A DNA stretch of 41,312 nt from Planctomycetota bacterium (GTDB taxonomy: Bacteria; Planctomycetota; UBA1135; JAKEFM01), in contig JAKEFM010000110.1 in NCBI GenBank assembly GCA_022616055.1, positions 1-41,312 of the forward strand. Reading direction: 5' to 3'. Below, piece after piece: positions 24,429 through 33,429 of the stretch (position 1 is its first letter; every line of letters begins with the position of its first letter). The translations under genes were made by a program, and so were the position numbers. The notes under the pieces were generated by a model that made no database searches, was not told where the DNA came from, and worked only from the letters and a program-made list of their open reading frames with translations.

Positions 24429-25307
24429 ATGGCGAATCCGGCCGATCGACACCCCGCCAACGTCCCTGGCCCCTGGTTCGTCGACCGCTCCTGCATCGAC
24501 TGCGACGTCTCGCGGCAGTGCGCGCCCTTGATGTTCGAGGAGGTGGACGGCCAGTCCGTCGTCGTCCGTCAGCCCGCGACGGCCGAGGAGCGGCGCGACG
24601 CCGCCCGCGCGATGCTCGCCTGCCCGACCGGCTCGATCGGGGTCGTGGGAGAGAAGCCGGCGGTCGAGGGCCTCTTCCCGGAACACCTCGAGGAGGGCGT
24701 CCACTACTGCGGCTTCACCCATCGCGATTCCTTCGGCGCGAACGCCTACTTCGTCCGGCGGTCCGGAGGGAACCTCCTCGTCGACTCGCCCCGGTTCGTC
24801 CCCCCCCTCGTCCGCGCGTTCGAGGAGACGGGCGGCCTCGCCCACATCCTCCTCACCCACCGCGACGACGTCGCGGACGCGAAGCGTTTCTCGGAGCACT
24901 TCGGAGCCCGCGTCTGGATCCACGAGGACGACGCGGACGCCGCGCCCTTCGCCAAGGATCTGCTGCGCGGACCCGACCCCGCTTCGATCACGCCTTCTCT
25001 CCAGGCCATTCCCGTCCCGGGGCACACGAAGGGGAGCGTCGTCTTCCTCCTCGAGGGGAGGTTCCTCTTCACCGGCGACTCGCTCCACTGGAGCCGCACC
25101 CGACGCCGGCTCTCGGCCTTTCGCGACGCCTGCTGGTACTCGTGGGAGGAGCAGACCCGATCGCTCGCGCGGCTCGCGGACCACCTCTTCGAGTGGGTCC
25201 TACCGGGACACGGGAACCGCGCGAAGGGGGCCCCGGAGGAGTGGCGGCGGCAGTTGCTCGACCTGGTGCGCGAGATGCAGGGGAAGCCGACCCCGACGGA
25301 GTGGTAG
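24429..25307 (+). CDS. Ferredoxin-like/metallo-beta-lactamase fusion hydrolase
   Basis: Cytosolic 292-residue fusion. The N-terminal ~85 residues look like a single-cluster ferredoxin: cysteines at 22, 25, 31 and 65 (CIDCDVSRQC, then ACPTGSIG). Residues ~100-285 form an MBL fold: YFVRRSGGNLLVDSPRF, HILLTHRDDVADA, IPVPGHTKGSVVFLL, LFTGDSLHW, VLPGHGN. The usual HxHxDH is replaced by THRDDVADA, so one metal site is probably altered or lost while the PGHT, GDS and PGHG ligands remain. The fusion is known in bacteria and plastid lineages but its substrate is not. ATG 24429 is 17 bp after the previous stop, suggesting cotranscription. Confidence 0.88.
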   Translation: MANPADRHPANVPGPWFVDRSCIDCDVSRQCAPLMFEEVDGQSVVVRQPATAEERRDAARAMLACPTGSIGVVGEKPAVEGLFPEHLEEGVHYCGFTHRDSFGANAYFVRRSGGNLLVDSPRFVPPLVRAFEETGGLAHILLTHRDDVADAKRFSEHFGARVWIHEDDADAAPFAKDLLRGPDPASITPSLQAIPVPGHTKGSVVFLLEGRFLFTGDSLHWSRTRRRLSAFRDACWYSWEEQTRSLARLADHLFEWVLPGHGNRAKGAPEEWRRQLLDLVREMQGKPTPTEW

Positions 25308-25461
25308 GCGCCCCGGCCGAGCGAGAATCCCCTCGTTCCCGCCGGGGGACTCCCCGATGACGCCGCGCGGGGATACTCTGTGCGCTCCGCGCGCCGGCGC
25401 CCGCTGGCTGGCGAGCAGCTGTTCCCGAACCGGACGGTACCCGAACAAGGAGCGAGGCGTC

Positions 25462-28116
25462 ATGCGGACGGGTCTCCCTATCCTGGCGGGTTGGCTGGGG
25501 CTCACTACGCTCGCGCAGGGCCAGCGGTTCGGGTTCACGCACCAGATGGTCCCGGCGGAGGGGGAACCGGCAACCGACGTCGCGATCGGAGACGTGGACG
25601 GGGATGGGGACCTCGACGTTCTCGTCACGAACGAGTACTTCCGTCAGAGCCAGCTCCTCCTGAATGACGGCACGGGAGCGTTCACGGACTCGTCCGCGAC
25701 GAACCTGCCGGTCCTGCTCGGCAGCGCGGAGGCCGTCGAGCTCGGCGACGTCGACGCGGACGGCGACCTCGACGCCTTCCTGGGGATTGTGGCGGGGCAG
25801 GACCGCCTCTACCTGAACGATGGGCTGGGCTTCTTCACGGACGTCACGGCGGGCAGCCTCCCCGCGACGATCGATTGGACGATGGCGGTCGCGCTCGGCG
25901 ACGTCGACGGGGACGGCGATCTCGACGCGTACCTCGGGAACACCGCCGCCTATCCGGGCGGACAGAACCGCCTCTATCTCAACGGCGGGGCGGGGGTCTT
26001 CGCGGACGCGACGGCGACAAACCTTCCGGCCGTGCCCACCTACACGGAGGCGGTCGCGCTCGGCGACGTCGACGGGGACGGCGACCTCGACGCGTTCGTC
26101 GGATGCTTCGAGACGGGCGGCTCCGGGAATCTCGAGCGCCTGTTCCTCAACGGCGGAACCGGGATCTTCACGGAGTCCTCGTACCCGAACCTGCCGAGCC
26201 AGTTCTCAAGCATGCCGGTCCGTTCGGTCGCATTCGGGGACGTGGACGGGGACGGCGATCTCGACGCGATCCTCGGGAACGGCCCTGGGGGGGGCGGCGG
26301 CGCCCAGAGCCGCCTCTACCGCAACGACGGCACGGGGGTCTTCACCGACGTCACGGCCTCCGGCCTCCCCCCCTTGCTCTTCGACACCCGCGCCGTCGAG
26401 CTCGGCGACGTCGACGGAGACGGCGACCTCGACGCCCTCCTCGGGAACTGGGTGCAGGAGAGCCGCCTCTACCTCAACGGCGGGACGGGAGTCTTCGCCG
26501 ACCTCTCCGCCTCGAACCTCCCGGGCTTCCAGGAGTCCACGCGCGCGGTCGCGATCGGCGACGTGGACGGGGACGGCGATCTCGACGCGCTCTTCGGGAA
26601 CTTCGGTCAGGACCGGCTTTGCCTCAACGACGGCACGGCTGCCTTCTCGGACGTCTCCGCGTCGGGTCTTCCTTCCCTGTTCGATGGCGTGCGGGATGTC
26701 GCCCTCGGCGACGTGGATGCGGACGGAGATCTCGACGCTTGGGTCGCAACCGCCGGCCTGTTCCCCGGTCCTCTCCAGCCGGCCCCGGACCGGCTCTATC
26801 TCAATGACGGCACCGGAGCCTATGCCGACGCCACGGCGACGAGTCTCCCGGCCCTCCTCGACCTGACGGAGGCGGTCGCGCTCGGCGACGTGGACGGCGA
26901 CGGCGACCTCGACGCGTTCCTCGGAAACACGGCCTCGGACACAGACCCCTTCCCGGGGGATCAGAACCGCCTCTACCTGAACAGCGGGACCGGAGTGTTC
27001 ACGGACGCCACGGCGACGAACGTCCCGGCCGTTCTCGACCACACGCACGCGGTCGCGCTCGGCGACGTCGACGGAGACGGCGACCTCGACGCCTTCGTCG
27101 GGAATCACAGCTCCGGCGTCGGAGGGTTCGAGCGGCTTCACCTGAACAACGGGTCCGGGGTCTTTTCGGACGCCACGACGACGAACCTCCCCTTCACCGT
27201 CAACGCGACCGAGGCGGTCGCGCTCGGCGACGTCGACGGAGACGGCGACCTCGACGCCTTCGTGGGAAACGATGGCGACTCCCCCCTCGGCCAGCAGAAC
27301 CGGCTCTATCTCAACGCGGGCACGGGGGTCTTCACGGACGCCACCTCCACGCACCTGCCGGCGCTGTTCGACCCCACCCAGGACGTCGCCCTCGGCGACC
27401 TGGACGGGGACGGCGATCTCGACGCGCTCGTGGGGAATTCGAGCCTCACGGGGGGTTCGGGACAGGATCGTCTCCTCCTGAACGACGGGACGGGGGTCTT
27501 CACGGACTTCACGACGACGAGCTTGCCGGCCCGGAACGAGCGCACAAACGCGGTCGTGCTCGGGGACTTCGACGAGGACGGCGACCTTGACGTCCTTCTC
27601 GTGGACCTCGGACAGGACCGCCTCTATTCGAACACGGGCGCCGGGATCTTCACGGATGTGACGGGGTACGACCTCCCCTCCCTTCTCGACGGTGGCGACG
27701 CTGTCGCGCTCGGCGACCTGGACGGTGACGGCGACCTTGACGCGTTCGTCGGCAACTCGTCGCATCCGAGCCGCCTCTACGTCAACCTCACGCGTCAGCT
27801 CGCCTGGCGGGGGATCCCCCGAGCGGGGAAACCGCTCACGTTCGAACTCCGGGGTACCGCGAACGGCCTGTGGCTGCTCGGCGTGTCGTTGGCGAGCGCG
27901 AGCCTCCCCCTGCCTCCCTTGGGCACCCTTCGGCTCGATCCCTCGACCCTCTCCGTCGTCGCCTCGGGATCCCTCGACCCGCAAGGACGGACGACCGTCT
28001 CCTACCTCGTGCCGTCGAATCCCGTCTTCGTGGGGACCTCTCTCTACTGGCAGGCCGTCGTCGGGCCGCCCCTCCGGTTCACGAACCTGGAAGTCACGAC
28101 AGTCACGAACCTGTGA
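25462..28116 (+). CDS. Secreted FG-GAP/VCBS protein with fourteen calcium-loop repeats
   Basis: Exported 884-residue protein: signal peptide (LPILAGWLGLTTLAQG) then fourteen repeats of 47-60 residues, each with AVALGDVDGDGDLDAFLGN followed by RLYLNDGTGVFTD and a short LP-containing linker. The DxDGDGDLD loops bind calcium in characterised FG-GAP blades. Fourteen equals two seven-bladed propellers, though the fold is inferred. The last ~110 residues (AGKPLTFELRGTANG, GTLRLDPSTLSVVASG) form a separate beta domain common at the C-termini of secreted proteins in these phyla, possibly for sorting. ATG 25462 is preceded by AAGGAG nine bases away; the open frame to 25357 is unlikely. It probably acts in surface adhesion. 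Confidence 0.9.
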   Translation: MRTGLPILAGWLGLTTLAQGQRFGFTHQMVPAEGEPATDVAIGDVDGDGDLDVLVTNEYFRQSQLLLNDGTGAFTDSSATNLPVLLGSAEAVELGDVDADGDLDAFLGIVAGQDRLYLNDGLGFFTDVTAGSLPATIDWTMAVALGDVDGDGDLDAYLGNTAAYPGGQNRLYLNGGAGVFADATATNLPAVPTYTEAVALGDVDGDGDLDAFVGCFETGGSGNLERLFLNGGTGIFTESSYPNLPSQFSSMPVRSVAFGDVDGDGDLDAILGNGPGGGGGAQSRLYRNDGTGVFTDVTASGLPPLLFDTRAVELGDVDGDGDLDALLGNWVQESRLYLNGGTGVFADLSASNLPGFQESTRAVAIGDVDGDGDLDALFGNFGQDRLCLNDGTAAFSDVSASGLPSLFDGVRDVALGDVDADGDLDAWVATAGLFPGPLQPAPDRLYLNDGTGAYADATATSLPALLDLTEAVALGDVDGDGDLDAFLGNTASDTDPFPGDQNRLYLNSGTGVFTDATATNVPAVLDHTHAVALGDVDGDGDLDAFVGNHSSGVGGFERLHLNNGSGVFSDATTTNLPFTVNATEAVALGDVDGDGDLDAFVGNDGDSPLGQQNRLYLNAGTGVFTDATSTHLPALFDPTQDVALGDLDGDGDLDALVGNSSLTGGSGQDRLLLNDGTGVFTDFTTTSLPARNERTNAVVLGDFDEDGDLDVLLVDLGQDRLYSNTGAGIFTDVTGYDLPSLLDGGDAVALGDLDGDGDLDAFVGNSSHPSRLYVNLTRQLAWRGIPRAGKPLTFELRGTANGLWLLGVSLASASLPLPPLGTLRLDPSTLSVVASGSLDPQGRTTVSYLVPSNPVFVGTSLYWQAVVGPPLRFTNLEVTTVTNL

Positions 28117-28226
28117 CCCCTCCCGGCGGGGGCATCGGTCCCCGCGCGGGCGAGGCGCGAGCGCGCCCATTCTCCTGTGGCGCGATCCGACGCGACCGGG
28201 TAGGAGCACGGCTCCTCCACGGACTC

Positions 28227-28706
28227 GTGCCCGCGACCCCGCTCATCGACCCCGCCCGATTCGAGGACGCCCCCGTCCTCTTCGGCCCCGACCGGATCCG
28301 CCAGGTCAATCCCCACCGCTTCGAGTTCGAGTTGCTCTCCGGGGTCCTCCACTACGCCGAGGGGGACGACCTCTTCGTCGGCTACCACGACGTGCGCTCC
28401 GACGCCTACTGGATGCGGGGGCACATCCCCGGGCGGCCGATCCTGCCCGGGGTCCTGATGATCGAGGCGGCCGCGCAGCTGTGCACCTTCTTCTGGGGGA
28501 TGCGGCGCAAGCCGGTCCAGGAGAAGTTCTACGCCTTCGGCGGAGTCGACGAGGTGCGGTTCCGCGGGGCGGTCCTCCCCCCCTGCCGCCTCCTCCTCGC
28601 GGCGCGGGTGCTGAACATGCGCTCCCAGGCCGCGCGCTGGGAGACGCAGGCCTTCGTCGGAGACGAGCTCGTCTTCGAGGGGAAGATCTTCGGGACGGCC
28701 ATTTGA
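28227..28706 (+). CDS. FabZ-like 3-hydroxyacyl-ACP dehydratase (hot-dog fold)
   Basis: Cytosolic hot-dog-fold protein of 159 residues. The catalytic stretch GHIPGRPILPGVLMIEAAAQ contains the His (66) and Glu (80) expected of FabZ. Around it are RFEFELLSGVLHYA, FVGYHDVRSDAYWMRG and RFRGAVLPPCRLLLAARV, in the family order. It would dehydrate 3-hydroxyacyl-ACP in fatty acid synthesis or act on a related thioester. The start is GTG 28227; no ATG exists in frame, and the preceding 110 bp after the FG-GAP gene contain a short hairpin (28202-28216) and no gene. The stop overlaps the next start (TTGA), so it is coupled to the transporter. No other fatty-acid gene is nearby, so a dedicated lipid role is possible. 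Confidence 0.85.
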   Translation: MPATPLIDPARFEDAPVLFGPDRIRQVNPHRFEFELLSGVLHYAEGDDLFVGYHDVRSDAYWMRGHIPGRPILPGVLMIEAAAQLCTFFWGMRRKPVQEKFYAFGGVDEVRFRGAVLPPCRLLLAARVLNMRSQAARWETQAFVGDELVFEGKIFGTAI

Positions 28707-29593
28707 GCGAGCGCAGGCGGGCGGAAGGGGTCCTCCTCGCCACGACGGCGATCTGGGGGACGACGTTCGTCGGGGTGAAAGAGGCGCTCGCGGTCTGGCC
28801 CCCCTTCTCCCTGATGGCGTTCCGCTTCGGGCTCGCCGCGCTCGCCTTCCTCCCGGTTCTCCTCCGGCCGGGGGCCGTCGACGGGAAGACCGTGCGGCGC
28901 GGCGCGATCCTCGGAGTCCTCGTCTACCTCGGCTTCAGCCTCCAGACCCTCGGGCTCGGTCGGACGAGCGAGGCGCGCTCCGCCTTCTTCACGGCCCTCT
29001 CGACGATCCTCGTCCCCCTCCTCGGCTGGTCCCTCCTCAAGCGGACCCCCGTCGCCGGGACGCTCGCGGCGATCCTCTTCGGGACGGGCGGGATCGTCTG
29101 CCTCTTCGGCGTTCCCCTCGAGGATGGCGTGCGGGACGGGGATCTCCTCACGGTCGCCTGCGCGATCGTCTTCGCCTTCCAGATCCTGATCCTCGGGGAG
29201 TTCCTGCGCGAATCGCCGGTCCTCGCCCTCACCGGCGTCGAGCTGGCGACGACGGCGGTACTCTCGATCGCCTCGGCCGGGATCGAGGCGCAACCCGTCC
29301 CGGCGCTCTCTGGCGGGAACATCGCGCTCCTCGTCTACCTCGCGCTCGCGGCGACGGCGGCGACCCTCTGGGGGCAGGTCTACGGACAGCGCCACACGAC
29401 CGCGAATCGCGCGGCGTTCATCTTCGCCCTGGAGCCGGTCTTCGCGGTCTTCTTCGCCTGGCTCGTCCGGAGCCGGGTGCCCGGGTCGCTCGAGTGGGTC
29501 GGGGGCGCTTTCGTCGTCGTCGCCGCGATCGTCGCCGACCGACCTCTGCCTCATCGCCTGCGCCGAGGCCTCTCCGGAGAGGCCGTCGGCTGA
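28703..29593 (+). CDS. EamA/DMT-family transporter
   Basis: Inner-membrane protein of 296 residues with ten predicted helices arranged as two EamA repeats (first: TTAIWGTTFVGVKEALAVWPPF, PFSLMAFRFGLAALAFL; second beginning near LLTVACAIVFAFQILILG and ending FVVVAAIVADRPL). The family exports or imports small metabolites, often amino acids or nucleotides; the substrate is unknown here. The start is TTG 28703, overlapping the FabZ-like stop by four bases (TTGA). The two genes are likely one transcript. Just after its stop begins an insertion-sequence relic. Confidence 0.88.
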   Translation: MSERRRAEGVLLATTAIWGTTFVGVKEALAVWPPFSLMAFRFGLAALAFLPVLLRPGAVDGKTVRRGAILGVLVYLGFSLQTLGLGRTSEARSAFFTALSTILVPLLGWSLLKRTPVAGTLAAILFGTGGIVCLFGVPLEDGVRDGDLLTVACAIVFAFQILILGEFLRESPVLALTGVELATTAVLSIASAGIEAQPVPALSGGNIALLVYLALAATAATLWGQVYGQRHTTANRAAFIFALEPVFAVFFAWLVRSRVPGSLEWVGGAFVVVAAIVADRPLPHRLRRGLSGEAVG

Positions 29594-29594
29594 G

Positions 29595-29879
29595 GCGGGA
29601 GGGCTCGCGAAGCCACGCCTGGACCTCCGGGTGCTTGTGCGTGGCGCAGTTGTCGACGACGAGGTGCAGGTCGCGCCGACGCGTTGTTTCGCGGTCGACC
29701 TGCGGAGGGAATCTGAGGTGTTCCTCGTGCCGGCAACGTTCGCTCAGTCGGCCGATCACTCTCCCGGTGGCGACGTCGAGGTCGGCGAACGGCGCCGTCG
29801 TTCCGTGGCGCATGTCGTCGTGCGTGCGCCTCTCGATGGCCCCCGGAACGGAGGGGAGGAGGGCCCCGCGCTTCATTCG
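29595..29879 (-). mobile_element. IS630-family transposase remnant
   Basis: The minus strand encodes a fragment of a DDE transposase: ERRTHDDMRHGTTAPFADLDVATGRVIG, RHEEHLRF, LHLVVDNCATHKHPEVQAWL, all typical of IS630-family proteins (the usual RRTHDYxRHGTTxLFAAL and DNYATHKHPxVxAWL). Start, catalytic-domain ends and inverted repeats are missing and the frame degrades after WLREPSR, so it is a dead relic. It fills the 365-bp gap between the EamA gene and the DUF6263-like gene; the remaining ~80 bp hold a -10-like TAGGAT at 29892-29897. Confidence 0.8.
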
Positions 29880-29891
29880 CTCACCCCCCGA

Positions 29892-29897
29892 TAGGAT
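29892..29897 (+). promoter_or_regulatory. Candidate -10 element for the DUF6263-like gene
   Basis: TAGGAT, 61 bases before ATG 29959, followed by TCC as in other candidates. No -35. Confidence 0.3.
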
Positions 29898-29958
29898 TCC
29901 CGCCTCGCGCGAGCGTCGACCCGATCCCGGTGTGCGGCGACGCGCGGGAGGGACCTCC

Positions 29959-31008
29959 ATGAAGCGGACCGCCTTCGCCGCGTGCGCGTTTGCCGCGCTC
30001 GTCTCTGTCCTCGCCGCCGCGCAGGACGCAAGGAGAGAGGGGGGCAGCGAGAAGGTTCGCCTCTCCTTCCGCAAGGGAGACCGGGCCGACTACCGCGTCA
30101 CCAGCGACAAGGACCAGTCGACGAAGATGGGCCCGGCCGACATGAAGACCACCGTGCACCGCGTCCAGGAGTTTTCGTTGACGGTCGAGGAAGTCGCCCC
30201 CGACGGCTCCGCGTGGGTCGGCGTCCGGTTCGGTGCGGTCCGGGGGAAGCTCGACGACCCGAGGATGGGGGAGGTCGAATTCGACTCGACGAAGCCGCCG
30301 GACGAGGAAGATCCGATGGGCGCCAGCTTGAAGCCGCTGACCGCGCTCGCCGGAAAGTCCTTCCGGCTTCGCGTCACGGCGGACGGGAAGATCTCGGAGG
30401 TCAGGGGGGCGAGCGAGGCGACGAAGGGGGAGTTTGACAAGTCGCGGCTGGTCGGGGCGATGCAGGCGAAAGCGCTGGAGTCGGCGTACTCCGACGAGCA
30501 TCTGGCAAAGACGTTGCAGGCGTGGTTCCCGATGCTGTCCGCCGACTCGGTCGCGATTGGCGACTCGTGGCCCGTTGGGTTCGACATGCCCCCGTCCGGA
30601 ATGGGGTTCGACATCGCCTTTCGCGGGACCTCGCAGCTCGACAAACTCGAAGCGGACGAGGTCGTCGTCACCACGAAGGGGGTGATCTCGAAGAAGGAGG
30701 AGGCGCCGGAGAGCCGCGGTCCGGAGAAAGCGCCCGAGCCGGGCAGCACGGAGGAGCGGAGGAGGGCGATCGCGGCCGGGATGAAGATCGAGAAGGGGGA
30801 CCTCCGGACGACGTATCGGCAGTCGAGGAAGGACGGCCTGCCGCTCGGGTCGACGACGGAGTCGCAGCTCGACATGACGCTGCCCGATCCGAGGGAAGGC
30901 GAGGGACCCGGAGCGGTGATCCGGGTGACCGCCGTGACGAAGGCCACGCTCGAGCGGACGCCGCCCTCCAGCGAGTCTCCGTCGAGGCCCGCGAGCCGGC
31001 GGGACTAG
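29959..31008 (+). CDS. Secreted protein resembling DUF6263 proteins
   Basis: Exported protein of 349 residues. Signal peptide residues 1-21 (FAACAFAALVSVLAAAQ). The mature part starts with RLSFRKGDRADYRVTSDKDQ and has repeated beta segments with a Pro/Glu-rich insertion (~245-270), a layout like DUF6263, a family of uncharacterised secreted proteins common in Planctomycetota; the assignment rests on pattern only. No Cys is available for lipidation. ATG 29959 has GGAGG upstream. It stands alone and is convergent with the P-type ATPase gene across a 93-bp spacer in which I see nothing else. No function can be given. Confidence 0.75.
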   Translation: MKRTAFAACAFAALVSVLAAAQDARREGGSEKVRLSFRKGDRADYRVTSDKDQSTKMGPADMKTTVHRVQEFSLTVEEVAPDGSAWVGVRFGAVRGKLDDPRMGEVEFDSTKPPDEEDPMGASLKPLTALAGKSFRLRVTADGKISEVRGASEATKGEFDKSRLVGAMQAKALESAYSDEHLAKTLQAWFPMLSADSVAIGDSWPVGFDMPPSGMGFDIAFRGTSQLDKLEADEVVVTTKGVISKKEEAPESRGPEKAPEPGSTEERRRAIAAGMKIEKGDLRTTYRQSRKDGLPLGSTTESQLDMTLPDPREGEGPGAVIRVTAVTKATLERTPPSSESPSRPASRRD

Positions 31009-31101
31009 TGGGGTGATTCCTACGGACCGTGACGATGCGTGCCGAGGCTCCGACCGCGAGATCCCTCGGTGCATGTGTCCGGAGACTTCGGCACCGCGAC
31101 C

Positions 31102-33429
31102 CTAGGGAAGAGGAGCGCCGCGCAGACGCAGGGAGTTTCCGATGACCGAGAGAGAGCTCGCCGTCATCGCGACGGAGGCGACCATCGGATCGAGGAGGGT
31201 GCCCGTGAACGGGTAGAGGGCGCCCGCGGCGATCGGGACGGCGAGGGCGTTGTAGGCGAAAGCGAGGAAGAGGTTCTGCCGGACGTTTCGCATCACGGCC
31301 CGGGAGAGGTCGCGGGCGCGGAGGAGGGACCGGAGGCTTCCGCGGAGGAGGGTGATTCCGGCGCTCCCCTTCGCGACGTCCGTCCCCGTCCCCATCGCGA
31401 TCCCGACGTCGGCCTGCGCGAGAGCGGGGGCGTCGTTCACGCCGTCCCCGGCGAAGGCGACGCGCCTCCCCTCCCCGCGAAGGCGCAGGACGAGGGCGCG
31501 CTTTCCCTCGGGGGATAGGCCCGCCTTGACCTCCTCGATCCCGACCTCGCGGGCGACCGCCTGCGCCGCGGGGGAGCCGTCGCCGGTCGCCATGACGACG
31601 CGGATCCCCTCCTCCTTCAGGGACGCGACCGCCTCGCGGGCGTCGGCGCGAATCTCGTCGCCGATGGCGAGGAACCCCACGGCGCGGCCGTCGAGTCCTA
31701 GGAAAGCCAGGGTCGCCCCTCGCGCGGCGTGCGCCTGGGCCTCGGAATCGAGGGAGTCCAGGGAGAGACCGCGCTCGAGGAGGAACGCGCGGCTGCCGAG
31801 GAGGACCCTCCCTCCCTCGACCGTGCCCTCGACGCCCCGGCCGGGGAAGGCGCGAAACTCGGACGCCGGCTCGGACCGGATCCCCTGGACTTGCGCCGCC
31901 GCCAGGATCGCCGCGGCGAGGGGATGCTCGCTTCCGCGCTCGACCCCCGCGGCGAGCCGGAGGAGGTCTCGTTCGGGAAAACCCGGGGCGGCAAGGACGG
32001 CGAGGACCCTGGGCTTCCCCTCGGTCAGCGTCCCCGTCTTGTCGAGGAGGAGGGTGTCGGCCTTCTCGAGAGTCTCGATCGCCTCGGCCTTCGAGACGAG
32101 GATCCCGGCGCGGGCTCCCCGTCCCGTGCCGACGACGATCGACATCGCAGTCGCGAGTCCGAGCGCGCAGGGGCAGGCGATGATCAGGACCGAGACGGCG
32201 GCGACGATCGCGTGCGGGAGGGGCGGCTCCGGTCCGAACGCGAGCCAGAGGGCGAAGGAGAGGAGAGCGATCGCCATGACGGCGGGGACGAACCGGGCGG
32301 AGACCCGGTCGGCGAGCCTCTGGATCGGGGCCCGGGTGAGCCGGACCTCGGCGACGGTCGAGAGGATCCGCGCGAGGACCGTCTCGGATCCGACGCGGGA
32401 GGCCCGGAGGAGGAGGGAGCCGGTCGCGTTGCGCGTCCCCCCGACGACCGCGTCGCCGGGGCGCTTCTCGACCGGGAGGGGCTCGCCCGTGACGGCCGAC
32501 TCGTCGACGCCGCTCCACCCCTCGAGGACGACCCCGTCGACGGGGACGTTCTCCCCCGGCCGGACTTGAATACGGTCGCCGACCCGGACCTCGGAGACCG
32601 GCGTGTCCTCCTCCTCTCCGTCCTCCCGGAGGCGGCGGACCGTCTTCGGGACGAGATCGAGGAGCGCGCGGATCGCGTCGGCGGTCCTCCGGCGGGCCTT
32701 CCCCTCGAGGACCTGGCCGAGGAGGACGAGGAGGGTGATCGCGACCGCGGACTCGAAATGGACGCCGACGCCGCCGCCGGAGTCGCGGTAGGCGACCGGG
32801 AAGAGGCCGGGCGCGACCGTCGCAGCGAGGCTGTAGAGGTAGGCCGCTTTGATCCCCGCCGCGATCAGGGTGAACATGTTCGGCGAGCGGGCGAGGACCG
32901 AGGCGTGGGCCTTCCGATAGAAGGGGAGCGCGCTCCAGAGGACGACGGGCGTCGCGAGGGCGAGCTGGATCCACTGGGAAAGGCCGTGGGAGGCGTGCCC
33001 CCACGGGCCCATCCCGAGGACGAGGACGGGAAGGCCGAGGAGCGCCCCGAGCTTCAGGCGCCGGAGGTAGTCGGAGGTCTCGGGGTCCTCCTCCTCCAGG
33101 GCCCCGACCGCGACCGGCTCGAGCGCCATCCCGCACTTCGGGCAGGAGCCGGGCCCGTTCCGGACGACCTCCGGATGCATCGGGCAAGTGTGGAGGGTGC
33201 CCGATGGTGACGGGGTCGGGTCGGACATCTCCCCCGTCGAAGGACCCGACCGGAGATAGCGCTCGGGGTCGGCGCGGAACTTCCCGAGGCAGGCGCCGGA
33301 GCAGAAGCGGTAGGTCTTCCCCGCGTGCTGGACCTCCCCCGCCGAGGCGAAGAGGTCGACCTCCATGCCGCAGACGGGGTCGAGCGCGCGCAGGCCGGCG
33401 GGTCCCGCCCCCCCGCCCGGGGAACTCAC
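31102..33429 (-). CDS. Heavy-metal (probably copper) translocating P1B-type ATPase with YHS and metal-binding N-terminus
   Basis: Membrane pump of 775 residues that uses ATP to move a soft metal across the membrane. N-terminal: a YHS domain ([10 protein letters not shown]...[12 protein letters not shown], residues ~16-58) and a heavy-metal-binding domain ([10 protein letters not shown]...CPKCGMAL, ~80-102). Then the P1B core: eight likely helices, TGEPLPVEK, the transport motif CPCALG near 420, phosphorylation site DKTGTLTEG near 462, SEHPLAAA and [10 protein letters not shown] near 660. The CPC signature fits Cu(I)/Ag(I) but metal selectivity is not proved. No N-terminal HMA domain is visible. 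Start GTG 33429 overlaps the pus10 stop (GTGA), so the two are coupled, an unusual pairing. Confidence 0.93.
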   Translation of the reverse strand: MSSPGGGAGPAGLRALDPVCGMEVDLFASAGEVQHAGKTYRFCSGACLGKFRADPERYLRSGPSTGEMSDPTPSPSGTLHTCPMHPEVVRNGPGSCPKCGMALEPVAVGALEEEDPETSDYLRRLKLGALLGLPVLVLGMGPWGHASHGLSQWIQLALATPVVLWSALPFYRKAHASVLARSPNMFTLIAAGIKAAYLYSLAATVAPGLFPVAYRDSGGGVGVHFESAVAITLLVLLGQVLEGKARRRTADAIRALLDLVPKTVRRLREDGEEEDTPVSEVRVGDRIQVRPGENVPVDGVVLEGWSGVDESAVTGEPLPVEKRPGDAVVGGTRNATGSLLLRASRVGSETVLARILSTVAEVRLTRAPIQRLADRVSARFVPAVMAIALLSFALWLAFGPEPPLPHAIVAAVSVLIIACPCALGLATAMSIVVGTGRGARAGILVSKAEAIETLEKADTLLLDKTGTLTEGKPRVLAVLAAPGFPERDLLRLAAGVERGSEHPLAAAILAAAQVQGIRSEPASEFRAFPGRGVEGTVEGGRVLLGSRAFLLERGLSLDSLDSEAQAHAARGATLAFLGLDGRAVGFLAIGDEIRADAREAVASLKEEGIRVVMATGDGSPAAQAVAREVGIEEVKAGLSPEGKRALVLRLRGEGRRVAFAGDGVNDAPALAQADVGIAMGTGTDVAKGSAGITLLRGSLRSLLRARDLSRAVMRNVRQNLFLAFAYNALAVPIAAGALYPFTGTLLDPMVASVAMTASSLSVIGNSLRLRGAPLP

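Noticed and set aside
25560..27780. Regular repeats that could be taken for a CRISPR array
   Set aside because: They are in-frame protein repeats (FG-GAP blades), with variable unit lengths and no spacers.
28202..28216. Small hairpin AGGAGC-ACG-GCTCCT before the FabZ-like gene
   Set aside because: Six-base stem without T-run; too weak to call a terminator or attenuator.
31729..33210. Plus-strand frame opposite the metal ATPase
   Set aside because: Antisense shadow; Asp/Glu/Arg/Gly-rich with no recognisable protein pattern.
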